Part shown: positions 38,678-46,627 of the stretch, one piece after another
Position numbering within the stretch: the stretch's first letter is position 1
How the letters are laid out: each line of letters starts with the position of its first letter
Assembly (NCBI GenBank): GCA_945952025.1
Contig: CAMFGW010000006.1
Span: 52,486-116,485, forward strand
Source of the DNA: an uncultured Paracoccaceae bacterium
GTDB taxonomy: Bacteria; Pseudomonadota; Alphaproteobacteria; Rhodobacterales; Rhodobacteraceae
DNA length: 64,000 nt
Direction of reading: 5' to 3'
The notes under the pieces: generated by a model
The model's input: only the letters and a program-made list of their open reading frames with translations
Databases searched by the model: none
What the model was told of the DNA's origin: nothing
Program-made: the position numbers and the translations under genes

Positions 38678-39471
38678 TATTTCACCAGAAGGACACCCGG
38701 CGCATAGGCCAGGAAGTGGGGATTTTCAAAGCCGGGCTTGCCGTAGACGAAGGGCGCGTGATCGTCGAGCGTGACCATCTGGCCGCCCGCGCCCCGCATG
38801 ACGGCATCGCCCGCCGCCGTATCCCATTCCATCGTCCGGCCCAGGCGCGGGTAAAGGTCCGCCTCTCCGGCCGCGACCAGGCAGAACTTCAGCGACGAGC
38901 CCGCGCTTTTCAGGTCACCGATCCCGTAGCGGCTGATGTAGTCATCCGTCGCCTGGTCCCGGTGCGACTTCGACGCGACGATGCGCAGGGCCCTGTTGTC
39001 GGGCACGGCGACCGACAGCGCCCGCTGCGCGCCCGGCCGGTCCAGATCGAACGGCCCCTCTTCCTCGACCGACCGCCCGTCGGGCAGCGTATAGAAAAGC
39101 CGCCCCCGCGCCGGGGCATAGACGACCCCCCGGATAGGCACCCCGTCCGCGACATAGGCGATGTTCACCGTGAAATCGCCCCGCCGCTGCACGAACTCCT
39201 TGGTTCCGTCCAGGGGATCGACGATCAGGAAGGTCGTGACCTTCTGACCATGCGTCGCGGCCTGTTCCTCGGTCACGATCGGCAGGCGGGGAAAGGCTTC
39301 GGCCAGGCCCTCGGCGATCAACTGGTCCGCGGCCTCGTCCGCCTCTGTCACCGGGCTCGCGTCGGCCTTGGCGCGCACCTCGACCTCGGCGGCGGCATAG
39401 ACCTCCATGATCCGGGCGCCGGCCTCGAGCGCGAGCCGCCGCAGCACCTGCATCAAGTGATCGTGATCCAT
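38677..39471 (-). CDS. cysQ: 3'(2'),5'-bisphosphate nucleotidase CysQ
   Basis: The 264-residue FIG-superfamily phosphatase removes the 3'-phosphate from PAP or PAPS. Metal-binding motifs are intact: ITEE-like IVTEEQAA, DPLDGTKEF and WDTAAGDAV, plus SSLKFCLVAAGEADLYPR. It is the first gene of the ten-gene minus-strand glycan block that also holds a sulfotransferase, whose by-product is PAP. A role in sulfur assimilation generally is also possible. Confidence 0.93.
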   Translation of the reverse strand: MDHDHLMQVLRRLALEAGARIMEVYAAAEVEVRAKADASPVTEADEAADQLIAEGLAEAFPRLPIVTEEQAATHGQKVTTFLIVDPLDGTKEFVQRRGDFTVNIAYVADGVPIRGVVYAPARGRLFYTLPDGRSVEEEGPFDLDRPGAQRALSVAVPDNRALRIVASKSHRDQATDDYISRYGIGDLKSAGSSLKFCLVAAGEADLYPRLGRTMEWDTAAGDAVMRGAGGQMVTLDDHAPFVYGKPGFENPHFLAYAPGVLLVK

Positions 39472-39586
39472 CGCCCGTTCCCGCCCTTGGTCCGCCGCCG
39501 GCCCACCGCAAAAAAGGTCGCCCGCGCGCGCATTCCTATGCTAGGTCTTCAGCCTATCGCAAGAAAGCTCGTGCTAGTCCTTCGCC

Positions 39587-40408
39587 ATGTTCACGGTCGA
39601 CCGCACCAAACGCAACCGCCTGATCGTCGCACTCGAAATGTGCGACGTGACTTATCATGCGACCGTGCGGTCGGCGCGCGGCCACTATTCGAACGCGCTC
39701 TTCGGGCTCATCATGAACGTCGTCTATGTGGCGATCTTCATCCTGGCGCTTTACGTCACCATGTCGATCATGGGCTGGCGGTCGAACATGCTGCACGGCG
39801 ATTTCGTCCTGTTCCTGATGTCCGGCGTCATGGGCTACATGACCTTCAACAAGACCATGCGCGCGGTCTACGGCGCCGAAGGCCCGACCTCGGCCATGAT
39901 GATGCACGCGCCGATGAACAGCTTCGTCGCCATCGCCTCGGCGGCGCTGAGCGCGCTCTATATCCAGATGTTTTCGGTCATCGTGGTGCTGTTCGTCTAC
40001 CACGTCGGCTTCAAGCCGGTTGAAATCGCCGACCCGCCCTTCGCGCTCTTCATGGTCCTGACGGCCTGGATCTTCGGTATCTCGGTCGGCCTTGTCCTGA
40101 TGGCGCTCCGCCCCTGGATGCCGAAGCTTGCGCCTATCTTGATGCTGATCATCGGGCGGGTGAACATCTTTGCCTCCGGCAAGATGATTCTGGGAAATTC
40201 GCTGAGCTTCGCCAAGTTGAAGCTTTTCGACTGGAACCCGCTCTTTCACATTATTGACCAGATGCGCGGCGCGATCTTCCTGAACTACACGCCCCGCAAT
40301 TCGGAAGTGTCCTACATCTATGAGGTCACCTTCGCGCTGATCGTGATCGGGATGATGGGCGAATTCTTCAGCCGCAAGCATGTCTCGCGCAGCTGGTTCG
40401 CGCACTGA
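39587..40408 (+). CDS. ABC-2 type polysaccharide export permease (KpsM-like)
   Basis: The 273-residue integral membrane protein has about six hydrophobic segments and the ABC-2 arrangement of capsule exporters: a cytoplasmic N-terminus with ALEMCDVTYHATVRSARGHY, then helices, with FDWNPLFHIIDQMRGAIF near the C-terminal loop, typical of KpsM/Wzm relatives. It is alone on the plus strand between two minus-strand glycan operons; no ATPase (KpsT), KpsE or KpsD is in the window. It converges with a glycosyltransferase gene 5 bp away. Confidence 0.82.
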   Translation: MFTVDRTKRNRLIVALEMCDVTYHATVRSARGHYSNALFGLIMNVVYVAIFILALYVTMSIMGWRSNMLHGDFVLFLMSGVMGYMTFNKTMRAVYGAEGPTSAMMMHAPMNSFVAIASAALSALYIQMFSVIVVLFVYHVGFKPVEIADPPFALFMVLTAWIFGISVGLVLMALRPWMPKLAPILMLIIGRVNIFASGKMILGNSLSFAKLKLFDWNPLFHIIDQMRGAIFLNYTPRNSEVSYIYEVTFALIVIGMMGEFFSRKHVSRSWFAH

Positions 40409-40413
40409 CGCCG

Positions 40414-41322
40414 TCAGACCACGGAGGCGAACCTCTCCGGCAGGCTGTAAAGCTCTTTCGAGCGGCCGCCGCCCCAGAAGATCACCTTGCCGTCATGCAG
40501 CGCCTGCTGTTCGTCCACCATGCGGGCGCGAAACTCCGCCAGGTCCGCGTCCTCGCGCACGGGCGTCTGGGCAGACAGCGCGCGGTAGGTCTTCAGGTCC
40601 TTCGACCAGGCCACCCCCTCGCCCTCCTGCCCGCGCGCGATGTCCATCGCATCGCGAAGCGCCTTGCGGCCCGTCAGGCGGCGGACGGTGGCGTCATGGT
40701 CGTAAAAGCGCAGGTGCAGAAGATAAAGGTGCGGGTCCAGGACGCGCGGCTGGTGCATGTTGGCATGGCCCCCGGCCGTGAACATCGTCTCTTTCCGCAG
40801 GACGCAGGGCTTTGAATAGTTCGCGTTGGCGCGGAAATTGCGCCGGACCGACAGGATCGGCCGGTCGGGGTCGATCGGCTCGGGTTCCGAGGCGGGCGTA
40901 TGCACCAGCTCGACCCCGAACGGGCAGAGCGAGGCTGGCGCATCCGGCCGGTCGTAGCGGTCGAGGTAGCTGACAAGCCCCGCCTCTACGGCAGGGTCGA
41001 CAATCACCAGCTCGTCCACGTCCCCCGCGATCACCCAGTTGTAATAGCGCAAGAGCCCGCCCGCGAACTGCGAGATCAGGCTCCAGCGCCGCCGGTCCAT
41101 GCGAAACAGCGTCGGGTCGCGCGGCAGGCCGATGACGTTGCAGCCCTCGGCAATCCGGCGATGTTCGGGATCGGCGCCATGGCTCAGGACATAAAGGTGC
41201 TGGCGCCCGAACTCGCGGCCGTAGTGGCCGACCCAGCGCGCCAGGAATTCATGGTCCTGGTAGGCCATGGTCAAGGCGGCGGCGGGCGCCTTCGTCGGGT
41301 CGAGCGTCGGCCGGGTCGCCAT
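40414..41322 (-). CDS. GT2-type (Glyco_tranf_2_4) glycosyltransferase
   Basis: The 302-residue protein is a close relative of the product of 43134-44054: both share the pattern HEFLARWVGHYGREFG, LYVLSHGADPEHRRIA, NWVIAGDVDELVIVDP and a C-terminal WGGGRSKELYSLPERF. The DVDE motif is the likely metal site. No signal or anchor is seen. Its start shares one base with the upstream stop codon. It is the last gene of the 40414-49929 block. Confidence 0.8.
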   Translation of the reverse strand: MATRPTLDPTKAPAAALTMAYQDHEFLARWVGHYGREFGRQHLYVLSHGADPEHRRIAEGCNVIGLPRDPTLFRMDRRRWSLISQFAGGLLRYYNWVIAGDVDELVIVDPAVEAGLVSYLDRYDRPDAPASLCPFGVELVHTPASEPEPIDPDRPILSVRRNFRANANYSKPCVLRKETMFTAGGHANMHQPRVLDPHLYLLHLRFYDHDATVRRLTGRKALRDAMDIARGQEGEGVAWSKDLKTYRALSAQTPVREDADLAEFRARMVDEQQALHDGKVIFWGGGRSKELYSLPERFASVV

Positions 41323-42089
41323 CAGACAGCCCCCCGCAGCGCGGCAAGCGCGTCCCGCCAGACGAGCGCGCCATAGTCCGCGTTCTTGTGTTCCGCGTCC
41401 CCCGTGGTTGCATGGCTGTCGGTCGCGAAGGCCAGCCAGGTCGTCGCACCCGCCGCCACCGTATCGGCGGGTTGGGGGATCAGCGTCACCCCGGACCCGG
41501 CCATCACCGCCTGCACCCGGTCCCAGACCAGCGCCCGGTCGTCGGGCAAAAGGGCACTGCCGTCCGGGAAAAGCGCCTCCCAGCCATGCTCGCCCCCTTC
41601 GGTCGGAAAGGACGGGGGCGAGATCAGGACGCGCGTGCCCAGCCGGGCGGTCTGAACCGCGAAGTCCCAGGTCGGCGTGCCGGTCAGCCGGTCAAGGATC
41701 AGCCGGTCGATCAGCGCACCGGACAGGAGCTGCCCGTCCGCCCGCGCCTGCCCCACCAACAGGAAGATCGGGGTGAGATAGAGCCTGCATCCAACGAAAA
41801 GGATCGCGTCGAACTCCCGCGCCGGCAGGCTGGTGCGGCCCTTGTCGTTGAACTTGGCGAAGCGCAGCGCCGTCTGGTCGTCGGTCGCCCGGATCGCCCC
41901 ATCGGCCCAGGTCAGGAACTTGAAGCGCCGCCCGACATGGCCCCAATATTCGACATCGAGCCCAGCCAGGTCCACCCGTCCCTCGGCCGCGCGCACGCAG
42001 GCGTAATGGCTGTCGCCAAAGACGGCGAGCCGCAGGGGCGCGTCGGCTGGGGGGTTGGCGCGGCGGTTAGCGGGGCTGGGCGAAGGCAT
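41322..42089 (-). CDS. SGNH-hydrolase-like protein
   Basis: The 255-residue protein begins its fold with LRLAVFGDSHYACV, a GDS-type nucleophile motif, and ends with a Ser/His-containing block (FATDSHATTGDAEHKNADYG). This suggests an SGNH fold, the group of carbohydrate esterases and acyltransferases. There is no signal peptide. It overlaps the GSCFA gene by 23 nt, the largest overlap in this operon, so the two proteins are probably made together. Exact function is unknown. Confidence 0.6.
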   Translation of the reverse strand: MPSPSPANRRANPPADAPLRLAVFGDSHYACVRAAEGRVDLAGLDVEYWGHVGRRFKFLTWADGAIRATDDQTALRFAKFNDKGRTSLPAREFDAILFVGCRLYLTPIFLLVGQARADGQLLSGALIDRLILDRLTGTPTWDFAVQTARLGTRVLISPPSFPTEGGEHGWEALFPDGSALLPDDRALVWDRVQAVMAGSGVTLIPQPADTVAAGATTWLAFATDSHATTGDAEHKNADYGALVWRDALAALRGAV

Positions 42090-43134
42090 TCAGGATCTCT
42101 TCCTCGCAGCGCAGGTCGGTGGCGCTGTCGGGTTCGGCCGCGGGGGGTTCAGCCGGTTTGGGCTCTGGCGCGGGGGCCCGGGGTGCTGCAGGCGCGCGCC
42201 CAAGGACGCTGAAGAACTGCTCCATCACGAAAGCCACGCCCGCCTCGGCAATCGACCGCTGGTTCGGCGCGAAGAACATGCCCCGGAAGGGCGGCGCCGT
42301 GATGATCTCGTAAGACGGGAAATAGTCGATGCGCGGGTCATCGGCCAGGGCGCCCGCCACCGCCCGCAACAGCGCCTTCGACTGGCTGGTCGCGACCAGC
42401 ACATGGGCGCCGGAGGCCGTCGCGGTCAGCGGCACGGGCGAGACGGTCAGCAGGACACGAACCCCCGGATTGTGCCGGAACAGGGTCGAAAGTGCCCCCT
42501 CCATATCCGCCATCAGGCCGGCATATCCATGGTTCAGGAACCGGTGCTGCGCCGGGTCGAACCGGCCCGCGACCGTGCCGGGACAGATGGCATATTCGAC
42601 GCCTTCCGGCCCCTGCCAGCTTTCGGTGAGGCCAAGGGTAAAGACGAAGACCGAGGCCTGCGCGATCGCCGCCCGGATCGCGGCCAGCGTTTCGGTCTGC
42701 GAGGCGCAGAGTTCCTCCAGCGTCACGAAGCCGCCCGGCTCGATCCCCGGCCGGAACGGGTCGAAGAAGCGGCCCGCCTTTTCCCACACCTCGTCCGGCA
42801 TGCGGTCGGCGAAGGCCCAGTCGAGCCATTGGCGCAGCATCCGGGGCGTATAGATATTGCCGGTGCGGAAGCTGAAGGTGCCATAGTGGAAGTCGCGGCG
42901 CTGGCTGTCGTCCAGCCCCCGCGGGCCGGGCTGCGCGTCAAGCCACGCATAGCCCCGCGCCGCCAGCGCCCGCCCGAAATGCTGGGCAAAGCAGGACCCC
43001 GTCGTGACGATCGGCTCCTTGCGCCCGATGGCCCATTTCGGCCGCCACAGACCCTTTATGTCGAAGGCCGACCGGTCGGCGACGGCGGTGCGCCAGAAGG
43101 CGTCGGGCGGCAGGCTGTCATAGGGATGGCTCAT
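42067..43134 (-). CDS. GSCFA-domain protein
   Basis: The 355-residue protein contains the family motif in IVTTGSCFAQHFGRAL, followed by DFHYGTFSFRTGNIYTP, FTLGLTESW and LLTVSPVPLTAT, all typical of GSCFA proteins, which resemble SGNH esterases. A proline- and alanine-rich tail (APAAPRAPAPEPKPAEPP) follows the domain. Cytoplasmic by sequence. GSCFA genes recur in polysaccharide loci, but their reaction is not established. Start and upstream stop share one base (TGATG). Confidence 0.82.
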   Translation of the reverse strand: MSHPYDSLPPDAFWRTAVADRSAFDIKGLWRPKWAIGRKEPIVTTGSCFAQHFGRALAARGYAWLDAQPGPRGLDDSQRRDFHYGTFSFRTGNIYTPRMLRQWLDWAFADRMPDEVWEKAGRFFDPFRPGIEPGGFVTLEELCASQTETLAAIRAAIAQASVFVFTLGLTESWQGPEGVEYAICPGTVAGRFDPAQHRFLNHGYAGLMADMEGALSTLFRHNPGVRVLLTVSPVPLTATASGAHVLVATSQSKALLRAVAGALADDPRIDYFPSYEIITAPPFRGMFFAPNQRSIAEAGVAFVMEQFFSVLGRAPAAPRAPAPEPKPAEPPAAEPDSATDLRCEEEILNAFAQPR

Positions 43135-44054
43135 CAGAAGACCCCCGAAAATCGCTCTGGCAGCCGGTAGATGCCCTTTGGCCGTGCCCCGCCGGGCGCC
43201 CAGAACACAACCTTCTTCTGCCGCCAGCCGTCGACCATTTCCTGACGGAACTCCGGGAAGTCGATGGTCTCGGCGCGCGGCGGCTCTTTCGACAGCGTCT
43301 GGTAGGTGGCCCAGGCCGAGTCCCAGCCGGTCACCGCGCGATCGCTTTCGCCCAGCTCGCCGCTCTGGATGACGCGCTGGGCGCGGCGGGTGGCAAGGCG
43401 CGCCTCGGTCATCCCGTAGTCGATGAAGCGCAGGTGGAAGAGGTAGAGGTGCGGGTCGAGCGTCAGGACCGGATGGTTGGCGAAATGGCCGCCCGGCACG
43501 AACTCGACGATGTCGCGCACCACGCAGGGCTTCGCGTAGTTGGCGTTCAGCCGGAAGAGCCGCCGAGCCCCTAGGATCGGGGTGCCGTCGGTCAGCGGCT
43601 CTGGCTCCAGGTCCGGGTTGTGCACCATCTCGATCGCGAAGGGGGTCAGCACCTTGGGCCGCGTCTTTTGGCCGCCCATCCGCGCGAGGTAGTCGACCAG
43701 CCCCACGCCTTCGGCCGGGTCCACGACCACGATCTCGTCCACGTCGCCGCAGATCACCCAGTTGTAGAACCGCGTGAAGCCCGAGGTGAAGCGCGACAGC
43801 ATCTGCCAGCGGCGCTGGTTGAAGCAGTTCCGCGTCGGGTCATGCGGCAGGTAGATGACGTTCGCGCCCTTGGCGATGCGCTTGTGTTCGGGATCGCCCC
43901 CGTGGCTGAGGATGATGAGGTTCTCGCGCCCGAGCTGCGCGCCATAATAGTCGACCCAGCGCTTCAGGAAGAAGTGGTCGCCCCCGACCATGGTCAGGGC
44001 GCAGACGGCACCGCGCGTCGGGTCCATCAGGGGGCCCGTCAGAAGCTCGGTCAT
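43134..44054 (-). CDS. GT2-type (Glyco_tranf_2_4) glycosyltransferase
   Basis: The 306-residue product is homologous to the 40414-41322 product, sharing DHFFLKRWVDYYGAQLG, LIILSHGGDPEHKRIA, NWVICGDVDEIVVVDP and KGIYRLPERFSGVF. The two flank the SGNH and GSCFA genes symmetrically, suggesting duplication within the operon. The ATG at 44054 (MTELLTG) overlaps the stop of the hydrolase gene by 4 nt. Confidence 0.82.
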   Translation of the reverse strand: MTELLTGPLMDPTRGAVCALTMVGGDHFFLKRWVDYYGAQLGRENLIILSHGGDPEHKRIAKGANVIYLPHDPTRNCFNQRRWQMLSRFTSGFTRFYNWVICGDVDEIVVVDPAEGVGLVDYLARMGGQKTRPKVLTPFAIEMVHNPDLEPEPLTDGTPILGARRLFRLNANYAKPCVVRDIVEFVPGGHFANHPVLTLDPHLYLFHLRFIDYGMTEARLATRRAQRVIQSGELGESDRAVTGWDSAWATYQTLSKEPPRAETIDFPEFRQEMVDGWRQKKVVFWAPGGARPKGIYRLPERFSGVF

Positions 44055-44983
44055 GCCCCACCCCCCGCAAGCCGCGCCCGCGCCGCGCGCCGGGCCTGCC
44101 GCGCGAAGGTCAGGTCGGCCCCCGCGAGCATCACGCCCGTCGCGCCGATCGTCAGCCGCGGGTGGCGCGGCGCCATGGCAGCGGTGATCGCGCGCTGCCA
44201 TTTGGACACGGTCCGGCGGCCCCGATAGGCGGTCCAGAAAGGCTCTAACCCGCCTGAAGTCGCCATCGCGGTCAGAAGGGGCGACAGCGCGCCGGACTTC
44301 AGGACGACCCGGACCGCTTCATGCGTGGCATGGTCGAGCCGCAGCAGCGTGACATTCGGCCCCGCCATCCGCGCGGCATGGGCGCGGTCCTCTGGCACGA
44401 ACGGGTCGTAGGCCAGCGTCGCCGAAGGGATGTAGGGAATGGCCGCCGCGGCATCGAGGAAGGGCTGCCCTTCCCAGTTCGACTTGCGGACAGCGAAGGG
44501 GAAGCGCTGTTCGAAGGGCGCGATGACCTTGTTCATCGTGCTTTGCGCGCTGAAGGCCAGGACCCGCGCCCCGGGCACCAGCGGCGCGAAATTCAGCGCG
44601 GCAAAGCCCCCCATCGAGGCGCCGGTCAGGATGACGCGGGAAAAGCGGCTGAAAAAGCCCGTCTCCACCAGCCCCGCCAGAAGGGGTGCTGCGTCGGCAT
44701 TGCGATACCAGTCCTTCGCCCGGCTCTGCACGCCAAGGACCGAATAGCCCTCGTCCGCCAGGCGGCTCAGGAGCCACGGCCCGCGCGGCCAGCCCTCGTC
44801 GATGGTCGCGAGGTTGTCGAAGGTGACGAACAGCACCTCCGAACCGGGCTCGAACCAGAGGCTCGCGCGCTCGCGCTCGACCAGGAAACGGCCGGGTGCG
44901 GCGGCGGCCTCGGCCAGTGTCACGGAAGGCGGCGGCACCGGGCGCTGGGCCGCGCGGTCCTCCTCCTCGTCCGGGGCGGTCAC
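44051..44983 (-). CDS. Alpha/beta hydrolase-like protein of the glycan operon
   Basis: The 310-residue product has the nucleophile elbow GASMGGFAALNFA, a preceding strand RVILTGAS, a candidate acid in TLAYDPFVPED and a histidine in LRLDHATHEAV, consistent with the alpha/beta hydrolase fold. The first 40 residues are polar. It starts with GTG at 44983 overlapping the stop of the LamG-like gene (GTGA). No signal peptide. Possible roles are deacylation or acyl transfer on the glycan; substrate unknown. Confidence 0.65.
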   Translation of the reverse strand: MTAPDEEEDRAAQRPVPPPSVTLAEAAAAPGRFLVERERASLWFEPGSEVLFVTFDNLATIDEGWPRGPWLLSRLADEGYSVLGVQSRAKDWYRNADAAPLLAGLVETGFFSRFSRVILTGASMGGFAALNFAPLVPGARVLAFSAQSTMNKVIAPFEQRFPFAVRKSNWEGQPFLDAAAAIPYIPSATLAYDPFVPEDRAHAARMAGPNVTLLRLDHATHEAVRVVLKSGALSPLLTAMATSGGLEPFWTAYRGRRTVSKWQRAITAAMAPRHPRLTIGATGVMLAGADLTFARQARRAARARLAGGGA

Positions 44984-45753
44984 GCGCTGCCCCCATAGGT
45001 CCAGCGCGCATAGCTCTCGAGCGCGGCAAGCTGGGCGCGATCGCCCTCGGCGTCCGACGACAGAAGCGCCCGGCCCGGCCAGAAGATCACGTCCCCGATC
45101 AGCCCCGCGCCAAGCGTCTTGCCAAGCCCGCGCCGCGCCCCCCGGCAGCCGATGAACAGGTCGACCGGCCCCTTGTCCCCCGAAAGCCGCCCCGTCGCCT
45201 GCGTCTCGCGCCCCCCGGCGCGCATTGTCATGCGCCCGGCGTCCCAAGACAGCAGGACCAGCCGGAAGCGGTCGGTGCGGTCGGGGAAGAACAGCTCGAC
45301 CGCTACGCCGCCCGAGCGGTCGCGCGCCGTCAGGACACCGTCGAGGTGCGACAGGAACAGAAGGTTCGCCGCGTCAGACGGGCCGAGCAGCAACGAGAGC
45401 ATGGTGCGCGCGGGCTGGGCCGGCGCCGCATAGATAAGCGCGAGCGTGAAGGTTTCGGCGTCCGTGGCGGCCTCCGGCACCGTCATGCCGCCGTTCACGC
45501 CTTCCGCGAAGGACAGCGCCGGATGGCCGTGCCAGTCGGTCATGGTGGATCCGCCCGTATTGGCCGCCGCCGGGACCGCACTTCGCCCGCCCGCCCGCGC
45601 CGCCCAGCCGGTCAGCCGGCCATCCTCGACCCGCGCCCAGTCCGCACCGGCCGAAAGCCAGAGCGCACCGCTCTCGGCCAGGACAGGCCGCAGCCTCTCT
45701 CCCTCCTGGTCCAGAAGCGCGCCGGGCGGCAGGCGGGTCGGAAGCGTCAGCAC
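44980..45753 (-). CDS. Concanavalin/LamG-like protein of unknown function
   Basis: I recognise only a fold tendency in this 257-residue protein: alternating beta strands (ETFTLALIYAAPAQPA, RFRLVLLSWDAGRMTMRAGG, DLFIGCRG) and a C-terminal GLIGDVIFWPGRALLSSDAEGDRAQLAALESYA, which is the characteristic ending of LamG/concanavalin-type glycan-binding modules. No signal peptide or catalytic motif. It may bind the carbohydrate made by its neighbours. It abuts the next upstream gene without a gap and overlaps the hydrolase gene by 4 nt. Confidence 0.55.
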   Translation of the reverse strand: MLTLPTRLPPGALLDQEGERLRPVLAESGALWLSAGADWARVEDGRLTGWAARAGGRSAVPAAANTGGSTMTDWHGHPALSFAEGVNGGMTVPEAATDAETFTLALIYAAPAQPARTMLSLLLGPSDAANLLFLSHLDGVLTARDRSGGVAVELFFPDRTDRFRLVLLSWDAGRMTMRAGGRETQATGRLSGDKGPVDLFIGCRGARRGLGKTLGAGLIGDVIFWPGRALLSSDAEGDRAQLAALESYARWTYGGSA

Positions 45754-46566
45754 CTACTCCTCCAGCGCCTGTGAAGGGTCTATTCCAAGGCTTTCGCACA
45801 TCCGCGCGGCGTAGGAACCGGGCAGGGGCGGGTTCTTGCGCCAGTAGGGCCGCGTCCCGTTGGTATAAAGGTGGACCGAGACGGTGGCGTCGGTGAAATG
45901 CTTCTCGACCGCGCTGTGGGGGTCGTAGAAGACGTCGTTCAGCTGGAAGGGCACCGGGTAGAGCACATCCGCCCCCATGGCACGGTCCGCGTCCCCGGTT
46001 TGGCGCGCAAACCAGGCGAAGGCCTGTGGGCCGAAGTCCGTGCGCTCGGTCTTGTAGATGCGCGCGGCGTGCGACATCGAGCGGTCCTGCCGGTCCATCT
46101 TCTTGCGCTGGCTCTTGTCCCACCAGGCCGGATAGTCGGGCAGGTTGTCGTAATAATCCAGAAGCCGGTCCATGAGCTCGCCCTCGCGCGGCAGGCCGAC
46201 GACCCCGCAATTCAGCGCCCCCCGCATCCCGTGGCCGGCATAGACATGGGTCCAGTCGTCGGGGAAGGGCCGGTGGCAGAAGGCGTCGCAGTCGATCCAG
46301 AGCGCGCCTGTCGCGCGGATCATCTTGTAGCGGAAGACGTTCGACAGGAACGAGGCGCTGGTCGCCTCGACCAGCGCGCGGTCGACCTCCATGATCTCGG
46401 TCGCGGGGCGGATCGTCACGCCTTCGGGCGCGTTCGTCACCCGGTCGGTGCAGTAAAGCGTGACCGGATGCCCCTGCCGGACATGCGAGGTGAGCGCCAG
46501 CAGGTTCAGGTAGTGCAGGCGCTCGCCGATCCAGAGAGAGGCGACAGGGCGGCGGGTTTCGGTCAT
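45754..46566 (-). CDS. DXD-type glycosyltransferase-like protein
   Basis: The 270-residue product shows a sugar-transferase pattern: SLWIGERLHYLNLLALTSHVRQGHPVTLYC at the N-terminus, FLSNVFRYKMIRATGALWIDCDAFCHRPF with a D-x-D motif (DCD), and NCGVVGLPREGELM. This resembles GT32-like or capsular polysaccharide glycosyltransferases. I chose ATG 46566 (MTETRRP) with GGAAAG upstream; the open frame extends further but into the gap before the fusion gene. Confidence 0.72.
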   Translation of the reverse strand: MTETRRPVASLWIGERLHYLNLLALTSHVRQGHPVTLYCTDRVTNAPEGVTIRPATEIMEVDRALVEATSASFLSNVFRYKMIRATGALWIDCDAFCHRPFPDDWTHVYAGHGMRGALNCGVVGLPREGELMDRLLDYYDNLPDYPAWWDKSQRKKMDRQDRSMSHAARIYKTERTDFGPQAFAWFARQTGDADRAMGADVLYPVPFQLNDVFYDPHSAVEKHFTDATVSVHLYTNGTRPYWRKNPPLPGSYAARMCESLGIDPSQALEE

Positions 46567-46627
46567 CTGGGGTCTTTCCGGGGCATGTCGGCACGCGTCC
46601 TGAGCATCGGGGTTCCGGGGGTCATGG

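Noticed and set aside
44983..45247. N-terminal extension of the operon alpha/beta hydrolase
   Set aside because: Overlaps the LamG-like gene; the GTG overlapping its stop codon is the natural start.
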